A stretch of DNA of 64,000 bases, from the NCBI RefSeq assembly GCF_006265175.1, contig NZ_VDCQ01000023.1, forward strand, positions 1 through 64,000, read 5' to 3'. Below are positions 1 to 8,293 of the stretch, in pieces. The notes beneath the pieces were generated by a model. It searched no databases and was not told the origin of the DNA. It saw only the letters and a program-made list of their open reading frames with translations. Source of the stretch: Paenibacillus hemerocallicola (GTDB lineage Bacteria > Bacillota > Bacilli > Paenibacillales > NBRC-103111). Position 1 is the stretch's first letter. Each line of letters begins with the position of its first letter. The translations under genes and the position numbers were made by a program.

Positions 1-91
1 TCGTTTCTCTTAAAGGGTGTCCACTTTTTATTCTACATGCAACCACTCCTCTATTCCGCTGTTTATTACCGACTTTCACCGTGCGAGATCG

Positions 92-118
92 AAATAACGG
101 AAGTCTGTGCCGTTATTT
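92..118. repeat. Short hairpin of the TAACGGA repeat type
   Basis: AAATAACGG at 92-100 is complementary to CCGTTATTT at 110-118, separated by 9 nt. A further direct copy of AATAACGGA follows at about 141-150. The same core recurs in the gaps near 5171 and 47520. The rest of 1-247 holds no convincing gene: the only open frame (37-234) has no ribosome binding site or recognisable protein character. Confidence 0.4.
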
Positions 119-247
119 TCAGGAGTGTAACGAAATTCGAGTCAATAACGGAATCCAGTGACGCTATGTACAGGCAACTTCTTGTCACGCCTGCCAAAAC
201 GCTTCCAGCTTGTATGCCGATTATACGGTCGTAGTTTTATAAAGAGC

Positions 248-278
248 ATTTTAGTAAAAATATTATTTTTACTAAAAT
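248..278. repeat. Perfect 14-bp inverted repeat built on TTTTAGTA
   Basis: The arms 248-261 and 265-278 are perfectly complementary around a 3-nt loop and are followed by a T run at 280-286, so on the plus strand this could terminate a gene left of the window. Its core TTTTAGTA (249-256) and reverse complement TACTAAAA (270-277) recur as ACTAAAA at 297-303 and TTTTAGTA at 325-332, and again upstream of the LacI gene at 1615-1622. That makes a regulator-binding cluster an alternative reading. The rest of 279-468 shows no gene. Confidence 0.4.
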
Positions 279-468
279 ATTTTTTTGTTGAGGGAAACTA
301 AAATATCGCATATAATCAAGGGGGTTTTAGTATTGGTAGCGATTCAGAGAGCGGACCGGATGACGAAGCGAAAGGCAAACAAGCCCGACTCGGCCGCGAC
401 AGCGCCGCCTGTACGGGGCGTTTTGAAGGGGGGAGTCAGGCGCAGACGAGACGCAAGGCTCGGCTCGT

Positions 469-1455
469 TTATTTCGGCGACACCGTCGATGCCCGCGCGA
501 TCAGCTCCGATTCGGCCGTAGCGTTCCGCCACTGTTCCTCTCCGGCGGGAGCGTCGTCGAGCAGCAGGCCGATCGCTTGCTTGGCCAGCGACTCCACATT
601 CGGGCCGACCGTCGTCAGCGGCACGTCGAGCACGAATTCCATCTCGTAGATGGCGTCGTACACGACGAGGGAGAAGTCGTCGGGGACACGATAGCCGTGC
701 TTGCGAATGAAATGAACGAAGCGGTACAAATTGCCCTGACTGTCCACGACAAACGCAGTAGGGCGGGACGCTTCGGGCTGACGCAGCAAGTGCAGCAGCC
801 GTTCCTCCGGAAACGGCGCGAGCCTATCCGTGAGAACGATCGACTCGGGACGGTAATGAAGCTGGAAGTCGAGAATGCCCATCGTGAAGCCGATCAGCTT
901 CTCCGTTTCGGCACCGACGAATGCGAGCCGCGTATGCCCGAGCTCGGCCAAATGCTGCACGCCCTCGTAGATCGCGCCCTTGCGGTCGATCGTCAGACGA
1001 TGGGACCGGTCCAGCAGAGCGCCTCCGAGCATGAGCATGTTGCCTTTGAATTGCTCCTTCGTCTGCAGGAACGCATAGGTCGGAGTCCATGTCGGCAAAC
1101 ACCAGGAGGCGATATGATCGACTTGATGCCGATGAAACAGCTGAAACGCTTTCTCCGGATTGGCGATGCTGACCAGCGTCGAATATCCGCGGGCGTTTGC
1201 CTGACGCTCCATCTCGTTGCACATATGCCCGAAAAACAGGCCGTTTCCGCGATGCCAAATGATGCCGATGCTTTTCGCTTCCGCCTGCAAGGCTTGCTTT
1301 TTGGCCGGAACGCTCCGGCTGTAGTTCAGCTCCTTGGCGATTTGCAATATGCGCTCGCGCGTCTTGTCGCCGACGCCCGGCTCGTTATTGAGCGCCCGGG
1401 ATACCGTTCCCAATGTCACTTTGGCGGCTTGGGCGATATCTTTAATGGTAGCCAT
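469..1455 (-). CDS. LacI family transcriptional regulator
   Basis: A 328-residue LacI/GalR regulator. Residues 1-50 form the classical helix-turn-helix plus hinge (begins MATIKDIAQAAKVTLGTVSR). The rest is a periplasmic-binding-protein-like sugar sensing domain with LAELGHTRLAFVG near the middle. The start is supported by a GAGGGAA site 8-12 nt upstream. The gene diverges from the hydrolase at 1697 across about 240 bp, so it probably controls that hydrolase and dehydrogenase pair and perhaps itself. The effector is unknown; a sugar or sugar acid is inferred from the family and neighbours. Confidence 0.9.
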   Translation of the reverse strand: MATIKDIAQAAKVTLGTVSRALNNEPGVGDKTRERILQIAKELNYSRSVPAKKQALQAEAKSIGIIWHRGNGLFFGHMCNEMERQANARGYSTLVSIANPEKAFQLFHRHQVDHIASWCLPTWTPTYAFLQTKEQFKGNMLMLGGALLDRSHRLTIDRKGAIYEGVQHLAELGHTRLAFVGAETEKLIGFTMGILDFQLHYRPESIVLTDRLAPFPEERLLHLLRQPEASRPTAFVVDSQGNLYRFVHFIRKHGYRVPDDFSLVVYDAIYEMEFVLDVPLTTVGPNVESLAKQAIGLLLDDAPAGEEQWRNATAESELIARASTVSPK

Positions 1456-1653
1456 GAGATGTATTCCCTCAATTCGTCGTAATGGATATACCCCGGAGGA
1501 TGTGCGCTGATGGTCGAACGTACTCTGTTCCGGAACGCTGCGAAAAGTAACGATATACGGTTGCGTTTTCTAAAAGTATATAAAATTTGCGGTCTTGCGG
1601 CAACTTGCGAAAGGTTTTAGTAATCCGTTCCTTGATCATTTTATTTTTATTTG

Positions 1654-1671
1654 TTAGAAATCGATTACTGA
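1654..1671. promoter_or_regulatory. Candidate LacI-type operator
   Basis: TTAGAAATCGATTACTGA is an 18-bp imperfect palindrome (7 of 9 symmetric pairs match) with the central CG typical of LacI-family operators. It lies in the divergent region between the LacI gene and the hydrolase, 26 bp before the hydrolase start. The AGTAATC half site also occurs at about 1619-1625. Assignment is by shape only. Confidence 0.4.
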
Positions 1672-1696
1672 ATGATGGATACAGGGGGACTGTCCG

Positions 1697-3634
1697 GTGC
1701 ATATGAAATCGTATTTGCTGAAAATCGCGACGGAGATGACGGAACGGACGCTGCCCGGCTTCGCTTCGCCCGCCGATCTGGAAATATGGCGCAAGCGGAG
1801 GCAGAAGCAGTTTCTGGAGATGATGGGGCTTGACCGTTACTTGGAACGGCCGAGAACGCCATTGAACGTGAAGGTGACGGGAACGGTCCGGTGCGACGGC
1901 TTTCGGATCGACAAGCTCAGCTACGAAAGCTTGCCGGGGCTGTACGTTGCCGCCCATTTGTACATCCCGGACCGGCTGGAGCGTCCCGCTCCCGGCATCG
2001 TTTATTTGTGCGGCCATCATGAGAAGCAGAAAATCCATTACCAGGACCATCCGCGCCATTTCGCGAAGCTCGGCTTCGTCTCGCTGGCGATCGATACGAT
2101 CCAGTTCGGCGAGGTGCGGGGCATGCACCACGGCACGTATTCCCACGGCCTGTTCAATTGGGTCAGCAAAGGCTATACGCCGGCGGCGACCGAGACGTGG
2201 AATGCGATGCGCGCGCTGGACCTGCTGGAAGGGCTGGGCGAGGTCGACGGCGAGCGGCTGGGCGTCACCGGCCATTCCGGGGGCGGCGCGATCAGCTGGT
2301 GGACGACATGCGCCGACGACCGGATCAAGGCGATGGCGAACTCGTCCGGCACCGGCCATCTGGCCTCGCATATCCGCGAGCGGACGCTCGATTTGCACTG
2401 CGACTGCAACTTTCCGAACAATCCGTCCGGATGGTCGCTCATCGAGATGTACGCGCTCGCGGCCCCGCGCCCGGTGCTTATCGTCGCTCCCGACCGCGAC
2501 CGGGTATTCCGGATCGAGTCGATCCGTTACGCGTACGAGCGGCTTCGGGACGTGTACCGCGAGGCGGGCGCGGAAGACCGACTCCGATTGTTGGCATTCC
2601 GCGCTCCGCATATGTATACGCCGGAGTCCCGGAAAACGATTTTCAGCTGGTTCCTGACCCATCTGGCCGGCAAACCGACGGCTCCGGAGGAGGCTGCGGA
2701 CATCGACGGAATCCGGCTGCCCGAAGAGCAGCTGCTCGTGTTCGGGGGCAGCCCTCCGGCGGATGATCGTTCGGTGACGGTGCAGGATTGGTTCATACCG
2801 GCGCCGGCATCCGTTGCGCCGGACACCCCCGAGCGGCTGGAGACGGAGAAGCGGCGGCTGATCGAAAGGCTGCGGCGCGATTGCTTCGCCGCATTTCCGG
2901 AGAGTCCGGAGCCGTTAGGCACTGTGTGGGAGCAGGAGCATATGGACGCGGCGGACAACTGGTTCCGGCAATTTACGTTTGCTTCGGAAGACAATTGGCG
3001 GCTGTGGGGTGAAATACGCGGACGCGGACATCATGCGGACGCACCGGGTCCCGCGGCGGTTTGTCTGCGGATGCCCGGCGACGGCAAAGGAACGGCGTCG
3101 TGGGGCAGCTTGAAGGGACTTTCTCCGGACGTGTGGTTCAGGGCGCGCATCGATCCGCGCGGCACCGGCGATACCGCTTGGGGGTCCGAGCTGAACTGGC
3201 ATATCCGCAGAGCCGCGGCCGCCGCGGGCCGGACGATCGCATCGATGCGGGTATGGGACGCCCTGCGCGGCTTGGCCGCCGTTCGCGGCATGCCGGAGGT
3301 CGATCCGGACCGGATCGTGCTGGCGGGCAAAGGCGAAATGGCCGTCGTTGCGTTATACGCCGCGCTGCTGGATGGCCGGGTGGCGGCCGTCGTGCTGGAG
3401 GAGCCGCCCGAAACGTTGGATGCCCCCGGCGATCCGGAAGGCTTCGGGCCCGCGAACGAATTGATCGGCGCTTTGCGCCATGCGGATTTGCCCCAAGTGG
3501 CGGCGATGCTATGGCCGACCAAGCTGGTGTTCGTAGGATCGCGTCCGGACGGCTACGCCTGGACGGAGGACGTATACCGCAGTCTGGGAACGCTCGGGCA
3601 TATTGTGGAAGCGGCCGATTTGAGCGAACTGTAA
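1697..3634 (+). CDS. Double alpha/beta hydrolase, acetyl xylan esterase-like
   Basis: A 645-residue cytoplasmic protein with no signal peptide. Residues about 90-340 form an alpha/beta hydrolase of the large esterase type (acetyl xylan esterase/dienelactone hydrolase-like). Its nucleophile elbow is GHSGGG with Ser194, and there is a possible acid in APDRD and a His in RAPHMY. Residues about 440-640 resemble a second hydrolase fold, but its elbow reads GKGEMA, so the nucleophile is missing. The chosen start is GTG at 1697, 9 nt after AGGGGG; ATG at 1703 is the alternative. It is followed 41 nt later by a Gfo/Idh/MocA dehydrogenase and faces a LacI regulator, which points to deacylation of a sugar derivative. 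The substrate is not predictable. Confidence 0.75.
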   Translation: MHMKSYLLKIATEMTERTLPGFASPADLEIWRKRRQKQFLEMMGLDRYLERPRTPLNVKVTGTVRCDGFRIDKLSYESLPGLYVAAHLYIPDRLERPAPGIVYLCGHHEKQKIHYQDHPRHFAKLGFVSLAIDTIQFGEVRGMHHGTYSHGLFNWVSKGYTPAATETWNAMRALDLLEGLGEVDGERLGVTGHSGGGAISWWTTCADDRIKAMANSSGTGHLASHIRERTLDLHCDCNFPNNPSGWSLIEMYALAAPRPVLIVAPDRDRVFRIESIRYAYERLRDVYREAGAEDRLRLLAFRAPHMYTPESRKTIFSWFLTHLAGKPTAPEEAADIDGIRLPEEQLLVFGGSPPADDRSVTVQDWFIPAPASVAPDTPERLETEKRRLIERLRRDCFAAFPESPEPLGTVWEQEHMDAADNWFRQFTFASEDNWRLWGEIRGRGHHADAPGPAAVCLRMPGDGKGTASWGSLKGLSPDVWFRARIDPRGTGDTAWGSELNWHIRRAAAAAGRTIASMRVWDALRGLAAVRGMPEVDPDRIVLAGKGEMAVVALYAALLDGRVAAVVLEEPPETLDAPGDPEGFGPANELIGALRHADLPQVAAMLWPTKLVFVGSRPDGYAWTEDVYRSLGTLGHIVEAADLSEL

Positions 3635-3675
3635 ACGAAACGGAGTTTAGAAGCCGAGTAGAGGAGATCGATGAG

Positions 3676-4923
3676 ATGAAGACATATGCGATCGTAGGTG
3701 CCGGAGTCCGCGCAACGTCGATGTTTGCGAAGCCGCTCGTACAGGAGCTGCAGGAGCACGCCAAGCTGGTCGGGATATGCGATGTGAACCGCCATCGCGC
3801 CGAGGAGATGGGACGGATCGGGGAGGGCATTCCCGTGTTTACCGATTTCGACGATATGCTGCACAGCGCGAAGCCGGACGCGGTGATCGTGACGACGCCC
3901 GACAGCATCCATCACGAGTACATCATCCGTTCGCTGGAGGCCGGTTGCGACGCCATCTCCGAGAAGCCGATGACGACCGACGCCGACAAGTGCCGGGCCA
4001 TACTGGAGGCGGAGCGGAGAACGGGCAGGAAAGTAACGGTCACGTTCAACTGCCGATTCATGCCGTACGTGGTCAGAGTGAAGGAGCTGCTGAACGAAGG
4101 CGTCATCGGGACGATCCAGAGCGTTAACCTGGAGTGGCACCTCGACCGGATTCACGGGGCGGACTATTTCCGCCGCTGGCACCGCCGCATGGAGAACAGC
4201 GGAGGGCTGCTCGTGCACAAATCGACGCATCATTTCGATATGGTCAACTGGTGGTTGAACGACGAGCCGGATACCGTCTTCGCCTTCGGCTCGAACCGGT
4301 TTTACGGACCGAACCGCGAGCGGCGGGGGGAACGGTGCCTGACTTGCGGGCACGGGGCCGAGTGCGAATTCTACTATGATATCCGCAAGAGCGGCATCGC
4401 TCGCTCACTCTACTACGAGGCCGAGCATCTCGACGGCTATTATCGCGACCAGTGCGTATTCGGCGACGATATCGATATTTACGATACCGCATCCGTCAAC
4501 GTGAAGTATGCGAAAGGCGCGCTGCTCACCTACTCGCTGACCGCCTACAACCCGATGGAGGGCTGGAAGGCGACGTTTATCGGCTCGAAGGGCAGGCTGG
4601 AGGCTTCCGATTGCCATCGGGGCATAGGCTCGGAGGACCCGAATCAGTACATTCACGTGTACAACGCGAACGGGGAGAAAATCACCACCGCGACGGGCAA
4701 GGCAAAGGGCGGGCACGGAGGAGGAGATCACAGGCTGCGTCGGATGATCTTCGTCGGCGACGTGAAGGACACGCTCGGCCAGCAGGCCGGCTCCCGCGAA
4801 GGCGCGATGTCGATGATGATAGGCGCGGCTGCGAACTTGTCCATCGCCCACGGGCGCGCATTTTCGATTCCCGAGCTGCTGCGTCAGCCGGCCGAAGCTT
4901 TGCCGGCGGTGGGGAACGGTTAA
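3676..4923 (+). CDS. Gfo/Idh/MocA family oxidoreductase
   Basis: A 415-residue NAD(P)-dependent sugar dehydrogenase-type protein. The N-terminal Rossmann fold begins YAIVGAG, and the family EKP motif is at residues 96-98. The C-terminal alpha/beta domain carries HKSTHHFDMVNWW. An uncommon cysteine motif, CxxC-x5-C (Cys221, Cys224, Cys230), sits in a loop reading RCLTCGHGAEC and may bind a metal. The start is the ATG preceded by GAGGAG at 9 nt; the frame is open upstream but has no better signal there. It probably forms an operon with the upstream hydrolase and oxidises or epimerises a sugar derivative. It ends at a strong terminator. Confidence 0.85.
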   Translation: MKTYAIVGAGVRATSMFAKPLVQELQEHAKLVGICDVNRHRAEEMGRIGEGIPVFTDFDDMLHSAKPDAVIVTTPDSIHHEYIIRSLEAGCDAISEKPMTTDADKCRAILEAERRTGRKVTVTFNCRFMPYVVRVKELLNEGVIGTIQSVNLEWHLDRIHGADYFRRWHRRMENSGGLLVHKSTHHFDMVNWWLNDEPDTVFAFGSNRFYGPNRERRGERCLTCGHGAECEFYYDIRKSGIARSLYYEAEHLDGYYRDQCVFGDDIDIYDTASVNVKYAKGALLTYSLTAYNPMEGWKATFIGSKGRLEASDCHRGIGSEDPNQYIHVYNANGEKITTATGKAKGGHGGGDHRLRRMIFVGDVKDTLGQQAGSREGAMSMMIGAAANLSIAHGRAFSIPELLRQPAEALPAVGNG

Positions 4924-4971
4924 GCTAACGCGAACGGGTTCGGCAATATTTTGGCAAAAAAGCTTCGCACC

Positions 4972-5008
4972 ATAACGGCAATGCCTTCGCGGCATTGCCG
5001 TTATTTTG
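4972..5008 (+). terminator. Rho-independent terminator
   Basis: 14-bp perfect arms (4972-4985 and 4991-5004, core ACGGCAATGCC) around a TTCGC loop, followed by TTTTG. It closes the hydrolase/dehydrogenase operon. Confidence 0.85.
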
Positions 5009-5170
5009 TCTGAACAGAAGGGGGATTGCCGCAATTGCTACGGCCGGTGAATGAAATGCCGTTAATAATTAACGTTGTTGGTTAAAGTAACCATTCCCAG
5101 TTTGCCATAGTCGAGCAAGTAATGCTGAAAACAGTTACTGCTTAGGTAGTGAGAGATGAATGGTCAGGAT

Positions 5171-5355
5171 AACGGACACCCCAGACCTTATGGGGCGAAA
5201 AAGGGTCGAATTCGTAACCGAACGGACACCATAGACCTTATGGCGTGCAACGAGGCGCTTTTCGGCCCGTTTCCGAGGGGATAACGGCTCTCCCGTCCGT
5301 TAGCCGGATCGAAGAAGGGCATTCGCCCCAATAGCGTCGCTCCTGTCCGTTAGCC
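5171..5355. repeat. 50-bp phased direct and inverted repeat block
   Basis: AACGGACACC occurs at 5171 and exactly 50 bp later at 5221. Both copies are followed by a small stem-loop around AGACCTTATGG in which base changes partly preserve pairing (CCCCA/TGGGG versus CCATA/TATGG). The inverse core TGTCCGTTAGCC or CGTCCGTTAGCC occurs at 5294 and again exactly 50 bp later at 5344. No coding potential is visible. It lies in the 725-bp gap before the LysM-3D gene. Confidence 0.55.
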
Positions 5356-5733
5356 CATGAGCCCGTGATCCGCCAGTTTGTCCCTCAGTCCGTCCCTCAG
5401 TTAGTCCATCAGTAGTCACCGATCCAGTAGGACGACGGCGGAAAGGAGCGATTAGCAAATCGACTCCCAACGTCGTGCTATCGGCAATTATACGGAGCTA
5501 GCGTTTGCGCTGCGTTCTACTAGTAAAGAGAGTTAGCTATTTGCCCCAAAGCGAGCCGTGACCCTGCATTAACACGATCAAGTTTACCATAAATGAGCAT
5601 GGATTATTCGTCTATGACTTAGAGGGGAGATCAGGCTTTATCCGCCCGATGTTTAAAACATCCGCACGCGGGTAACTCTAGTAACATCCAAATCTATCTA
5701 TCACTTTGACGAAACGAGGAGGATGTTGCTAGA
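5356..5733. other. Long noncoding leader region before the LysM-3D gene
   Basis: No gene is visible. The last 150 bp could be a structured 5' leader of the next gene. A c-di-AMP riboswitch, common upstream of such wall proteins, was looked for, but its conserved blocks were not found. GAGGAGGA at 5717-5724 is the ribosome binding site of the following gene. Confidence 0.4.
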
Positions 5734-6498
5734 ATGCGAAGCTGGATGAAATGGTGCATGGCGGTCGTTGCGGGAGTAACGGTCGCAACCGGCGCGGGCT
5801 CGACGGCGTCGGCATACAACAGTCAGGATGAAGAGTGGGCGATAGCCGATAATTGGTCATACGCGGGGGGCGAGTGGAAATTCACTTTTCCCGCCCAGCG
5901 GGAAGCACAGGCGCAACAGCAGCCCCAGCAACAGCAAGAGTTGCAGTACACGCAAGCGGCATCCGAGGGTGCTGCGGCCCCTGTGGTGAGCATTTTGCAT
6001 TATCAAGTAAACGCCGGAGATACGCTGTATCAAATATCCCGCGCTTTCGGCATTACGGTCAATGAGCTGCTGGCGGCGAATTCGCTGGATAACCCCAACC
6101 GGCTGAGCGTCGGGCAGCGGCTTGACATTCCCCAGCTCGAGTCCGGCTGGAGCGGCGACGGGGAACGGCCCATCGTACAACGGGTATTGAGCTCCACCTT
6201 GACCGCATACACGGCCGGCAAGGAGTCTACGGGCAAAACGCCCTCGCACCCGGCCTACGGCATTACGCGCAGCGGCAGCAAAGCGGAGGAGGGCCGGACG
6301 GTCGCGGTCGACCCGTCCATTATTCCGCTGGGCTCCACCGTATTGATCGAAGGCATCGGCATACGCAAGGCGGAGGATACCGGCTCCGCGATCCGCGGAG
6401 CGCGCATAGACGTATACATGAACGACTTGAAAGAAGCGGTGCAATTCGGAGTGAAGAAAAACGTCAAGGTGTTCGTGCTGGAGGACAGCAGCGTGTGA
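5734..6498 (+). CDS. Secreted LysM and 3D domain cell wall protein
   Basis: A 254-residue exported protein related to Bacillus YocH-like wall-active enzymes. The signal peptide covers residues 1-27 (ends TASA). A Gln-rich linker spans about 56-72. A LysM peptidoglycan-binding motif lies at 88-134 (HYQVNAGDTLYQISRAFG). A C-terminal 3D domain at about 153-250 carries the three aspartates D193, D215 and D226 in VAVDPS, AEDTGS and RIDVYM. The 3D domain is the double-psi barrel fold of lytic transglycosylases such as MltA. The start follows GAGGAGG at a good distance. The gene is monocistronic and likely acts in wall turnover or resuscitation-type remodelling. Confidence 0.85.
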   Translation: MRSWMKWCMAVVAGVTVATGAGSTASAYNSQDEEWAIADNWSYAGGEWKFTFPAQREAQAQQQPQQQQELQYTQAASEGAAAPVVSILHYQVNAGDTLYQISRAFGITVNELLAANSLDNPNRLSVGQRLDIPQLESGWSGDGERPIVQRVLSSTLTAYTAGKESTGKTPSHPAYGITRSGSKAEEGRTVAVDPSIIPLGSTVLIEGIGIRKAEDTGSAIRGARIDVYMNDLKEAVQFGVKKNVKVFVLEDSSV

Positions 6499-6670
6499 GC
6501 GGCCGCGGGGTGGAACTGCCGGATAGAACTGCCGGGTGGACTGGCGGCCGGCTTCAGCGAGGCATAGAGCGATAGCGGTACGAGAAGCGGCAGCGACGTC
6601 CCTGCTAAGGGGATATTGCTGCCGCCAAAAACCGTTTACCGCTTCCCTCGTTCGGTCTTCCTGCGGATAC

Positions 6671-8170
6671 TCAACGCGCGAACGCGTTTTTCCCGCCGCT
6701 CCGAATACCCGCCAAGCCGATCTGACCCGCGCCGGTAACAGGCTCGCGCGAACCGTCGACGGCCGGATCGGCGTAGCGGACGAACCAGTCGTCGAGCTTC
6801 GCTTTCATCGCCGTCATCGTCTCCACGCTATGATGCTCGTACGCCAAATTTCGCTTCTCGCCGGGATCCGCCGCGAGATCGTACAGCTCGTGCGGTCCGT
6901 ACGGATACCGGTGAATGTATTTCCAGGTCTTCGAACGCACCATCCGCACCGGACCGTATTCGTCGTAGACGACGACGTCTTCCCTCTCCTCGTGGGGCTG
7001 TCCGGCCAGGAGCGGGTAGAAGCTATGGCCGGGCAGCGAGCGATAGTGCGGCTCCCCGCAGGCATCCGCCGCACTTGTCGGGCCGCCGTCCGACCGATCG
7101 GTCGCCCCGCTCCGTCCGTCACCCCCGTCCGCTCCGCCAATCCCGTCGCTTCCGACTCTCCCGCCGATCCCGGCATACTCCAATATCGTCGGCATGAAGT
7201 CATAAGCGCTAAGGAGCGCGTCGCTGACGACGCCTTCCGGGATGCGGCCCGGGTGGCTGAATATCGCCGGCACCTTGACCGAGCTGTCGTACATGTTCTG
7301 CGGGAACGTGCCGTTTCCTTTGCCCCAGAAGCCGTGCTGTCCGCAGCTGAAGCCGTTGTCGCTCATGAAGACGACGAGCGTATGCTCCCGTGCGCCCATC
7401 CGTTCGAGCTTGTCGAGGATGCGCCCGATTTGCAGGTCCATCGCCGTGATCGCGGCGAAATATCCTTTCAGGTTCGCTTTCCAGTCGTCGCCCCACGGCG
7501 GATTCGGGATCGTCCAAGGATGCTTCGGCTCCTGCGGGCAAGATTCGAACGGGCAGTCGTCATACAGCCGGACGATTTCCTCGGGGTGGTTCCCGACCCA
7601 CGGGCTGTGAGGAGCGGTGTAATGAACGCTCAAGTAGAAAGGCTTCTCGCCGTCCTGAGCATCGAGAAAACCGAGCGCTTCGTCCGTAATGACGTCGGTT
7701 ACGTAACCCGGCTCGTCGTAGCAATGTCCGTTCCGGACCATCGGGGCGTTGTAGTAGGGGCTGCCGCCGGTTTGATGGGCGTACCAGAAGGCGAAGCCGG
7801 GCGCTGCCTGCCGATTGTCGCCCAGATGCCATTTCCCGCTCAAGCCGCAAACGTACCCGTTATCGGCCAGTGTCTCGGCATAAGTAGGATGGCCTTGCAA
7901 ATAAGCAACGGCGCGTTCCCCTATGTTACCTTCCCGAATCCAGTCGTGAACGCCGTGCTGGGACGGGATTTTGCCGGTCATGAGCGAGGCGCGGGCCGGG
8001 GAGCAGACGGGGGAGGCGCAGAAGAAGTTGTCGAAGCGCATGCCCGTTGCCGCCAGCCGGTCCAGATTGGGAGTTTTCACCTCTTTGTTGCCCGCGCATC
8101 CCATCGCCCAGGCGCCCTGGTCGTCGGATAAAATAAAGACGATATTCGGCGTCCGCCCAAATTGTTCCAT
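6671..8170 (-). CDS. Sulfatase (formylglycine type)
   Basis: A 499-residue arylsulfatase-family hydrolase. The N-terminus NIVFILSDDQG supplies the metal aspartates. The active-site signature CSPAR has Cys56 as the residue converted to formylglycine, followed by ASLMTGK. KWHLG near residue 110 and the second metal site FMSDNG near 265 are also present. No signal peptide is seen, so it acts in the cytoplasm on imported sulfated material. GGAGGG lies before the ATG. It is the last gene of the leftward operon after the binding protein at 8294. A Gly/Asp/Ser-rich insertion (about 325-355, many G, D and A residues) is unlike the family core. An anaerobic or aerobic maturase is not in the window. 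Confidence 0.9.
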   Translation of the reverse strand: MEQFGRTPNIVFILSDDQGAWAMGCAGNKEVKTPNLDRLAATGMRFDNFFCASPVCSPARASLMTGKIPSQHGVHDWIREGNIGERAVAYLQGHPTYAETLADNGYVCGLSGKWHLGDNRQAAPGFAFWYAHQTGGSPYYNAPMVRNGHCYDEPGYVTDVITDEALGFLDAQDGEKPFYLSVHYTAPHSPWVGNHPEEIVRLYDDCPFESCPQEPKHPWTIPNPPWGDDWKANLKGYFAAITAMDLQIGRILDKLERMGAREHTLVVFMSDNGFSCGQHGFWGKGNGTFPQNMYDSSVKVPAIFSHPGRIPEGVVSDALLSAYDFMPTILEYAGIGGRVGSDGIGGADGGDGRSGATDRSDGGPTSAADACGEPHYRSLPGHSFYPLLAGQPHEEREDVVVYDEYGPVRMVRSKTWKYIHRYPYGPHELYDLAADPGEKRNLAYEHHSVETMTAMKAKLDDWFVRYADPAVDGSREPVTGAGQIGLAGIRSGGKNAFAR

Positions 8171-8244
8171 ACGTTTCCCTCCATCTTATAGTCCGACTAT
8201 AGTTCGAACGCCGCACGATCGGCGGCCCGGAACATGCGCAGCAG

Positions 8245-8266
8245 GCTCTCCGTATTGCCGGAGAGC
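8245..8266 (-). terminator. Stem-loop between binding protein and sulfatase
   Basis: GCTCTCCG (8245-8252) pairs perfectly with CGGAGAGC (8259-8266). There is no T run on the minus strand, so it is more likely an mRNA processing or partial attenuation structure separating the binding protein from the sulfatase than a full terminator. Confidence 0.3.
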
Positions 8267-8293
8267 TCTGCCGTGCCATCCTTAACCGGACGG

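Noticed and set aside
37-234. Open frame of 65 codons at the left edge
   Set aside because: No ribosome binding site, no protein-like composition, and it covers a repeat hairpin.
577-1482. Long plus-strand frame opposite the LacI gene
   Set aside because: It is the complement of a clear LacI protein and has no start signal or family features; high GC gives long antisense frames throughout the window.
5356-5733. Possible c-di-AMP riboswitch before the LysM-3D gene
   Set aside because: Gene type and leader length fit, but the conserved sequence blocks of that riboswitch are not visible.
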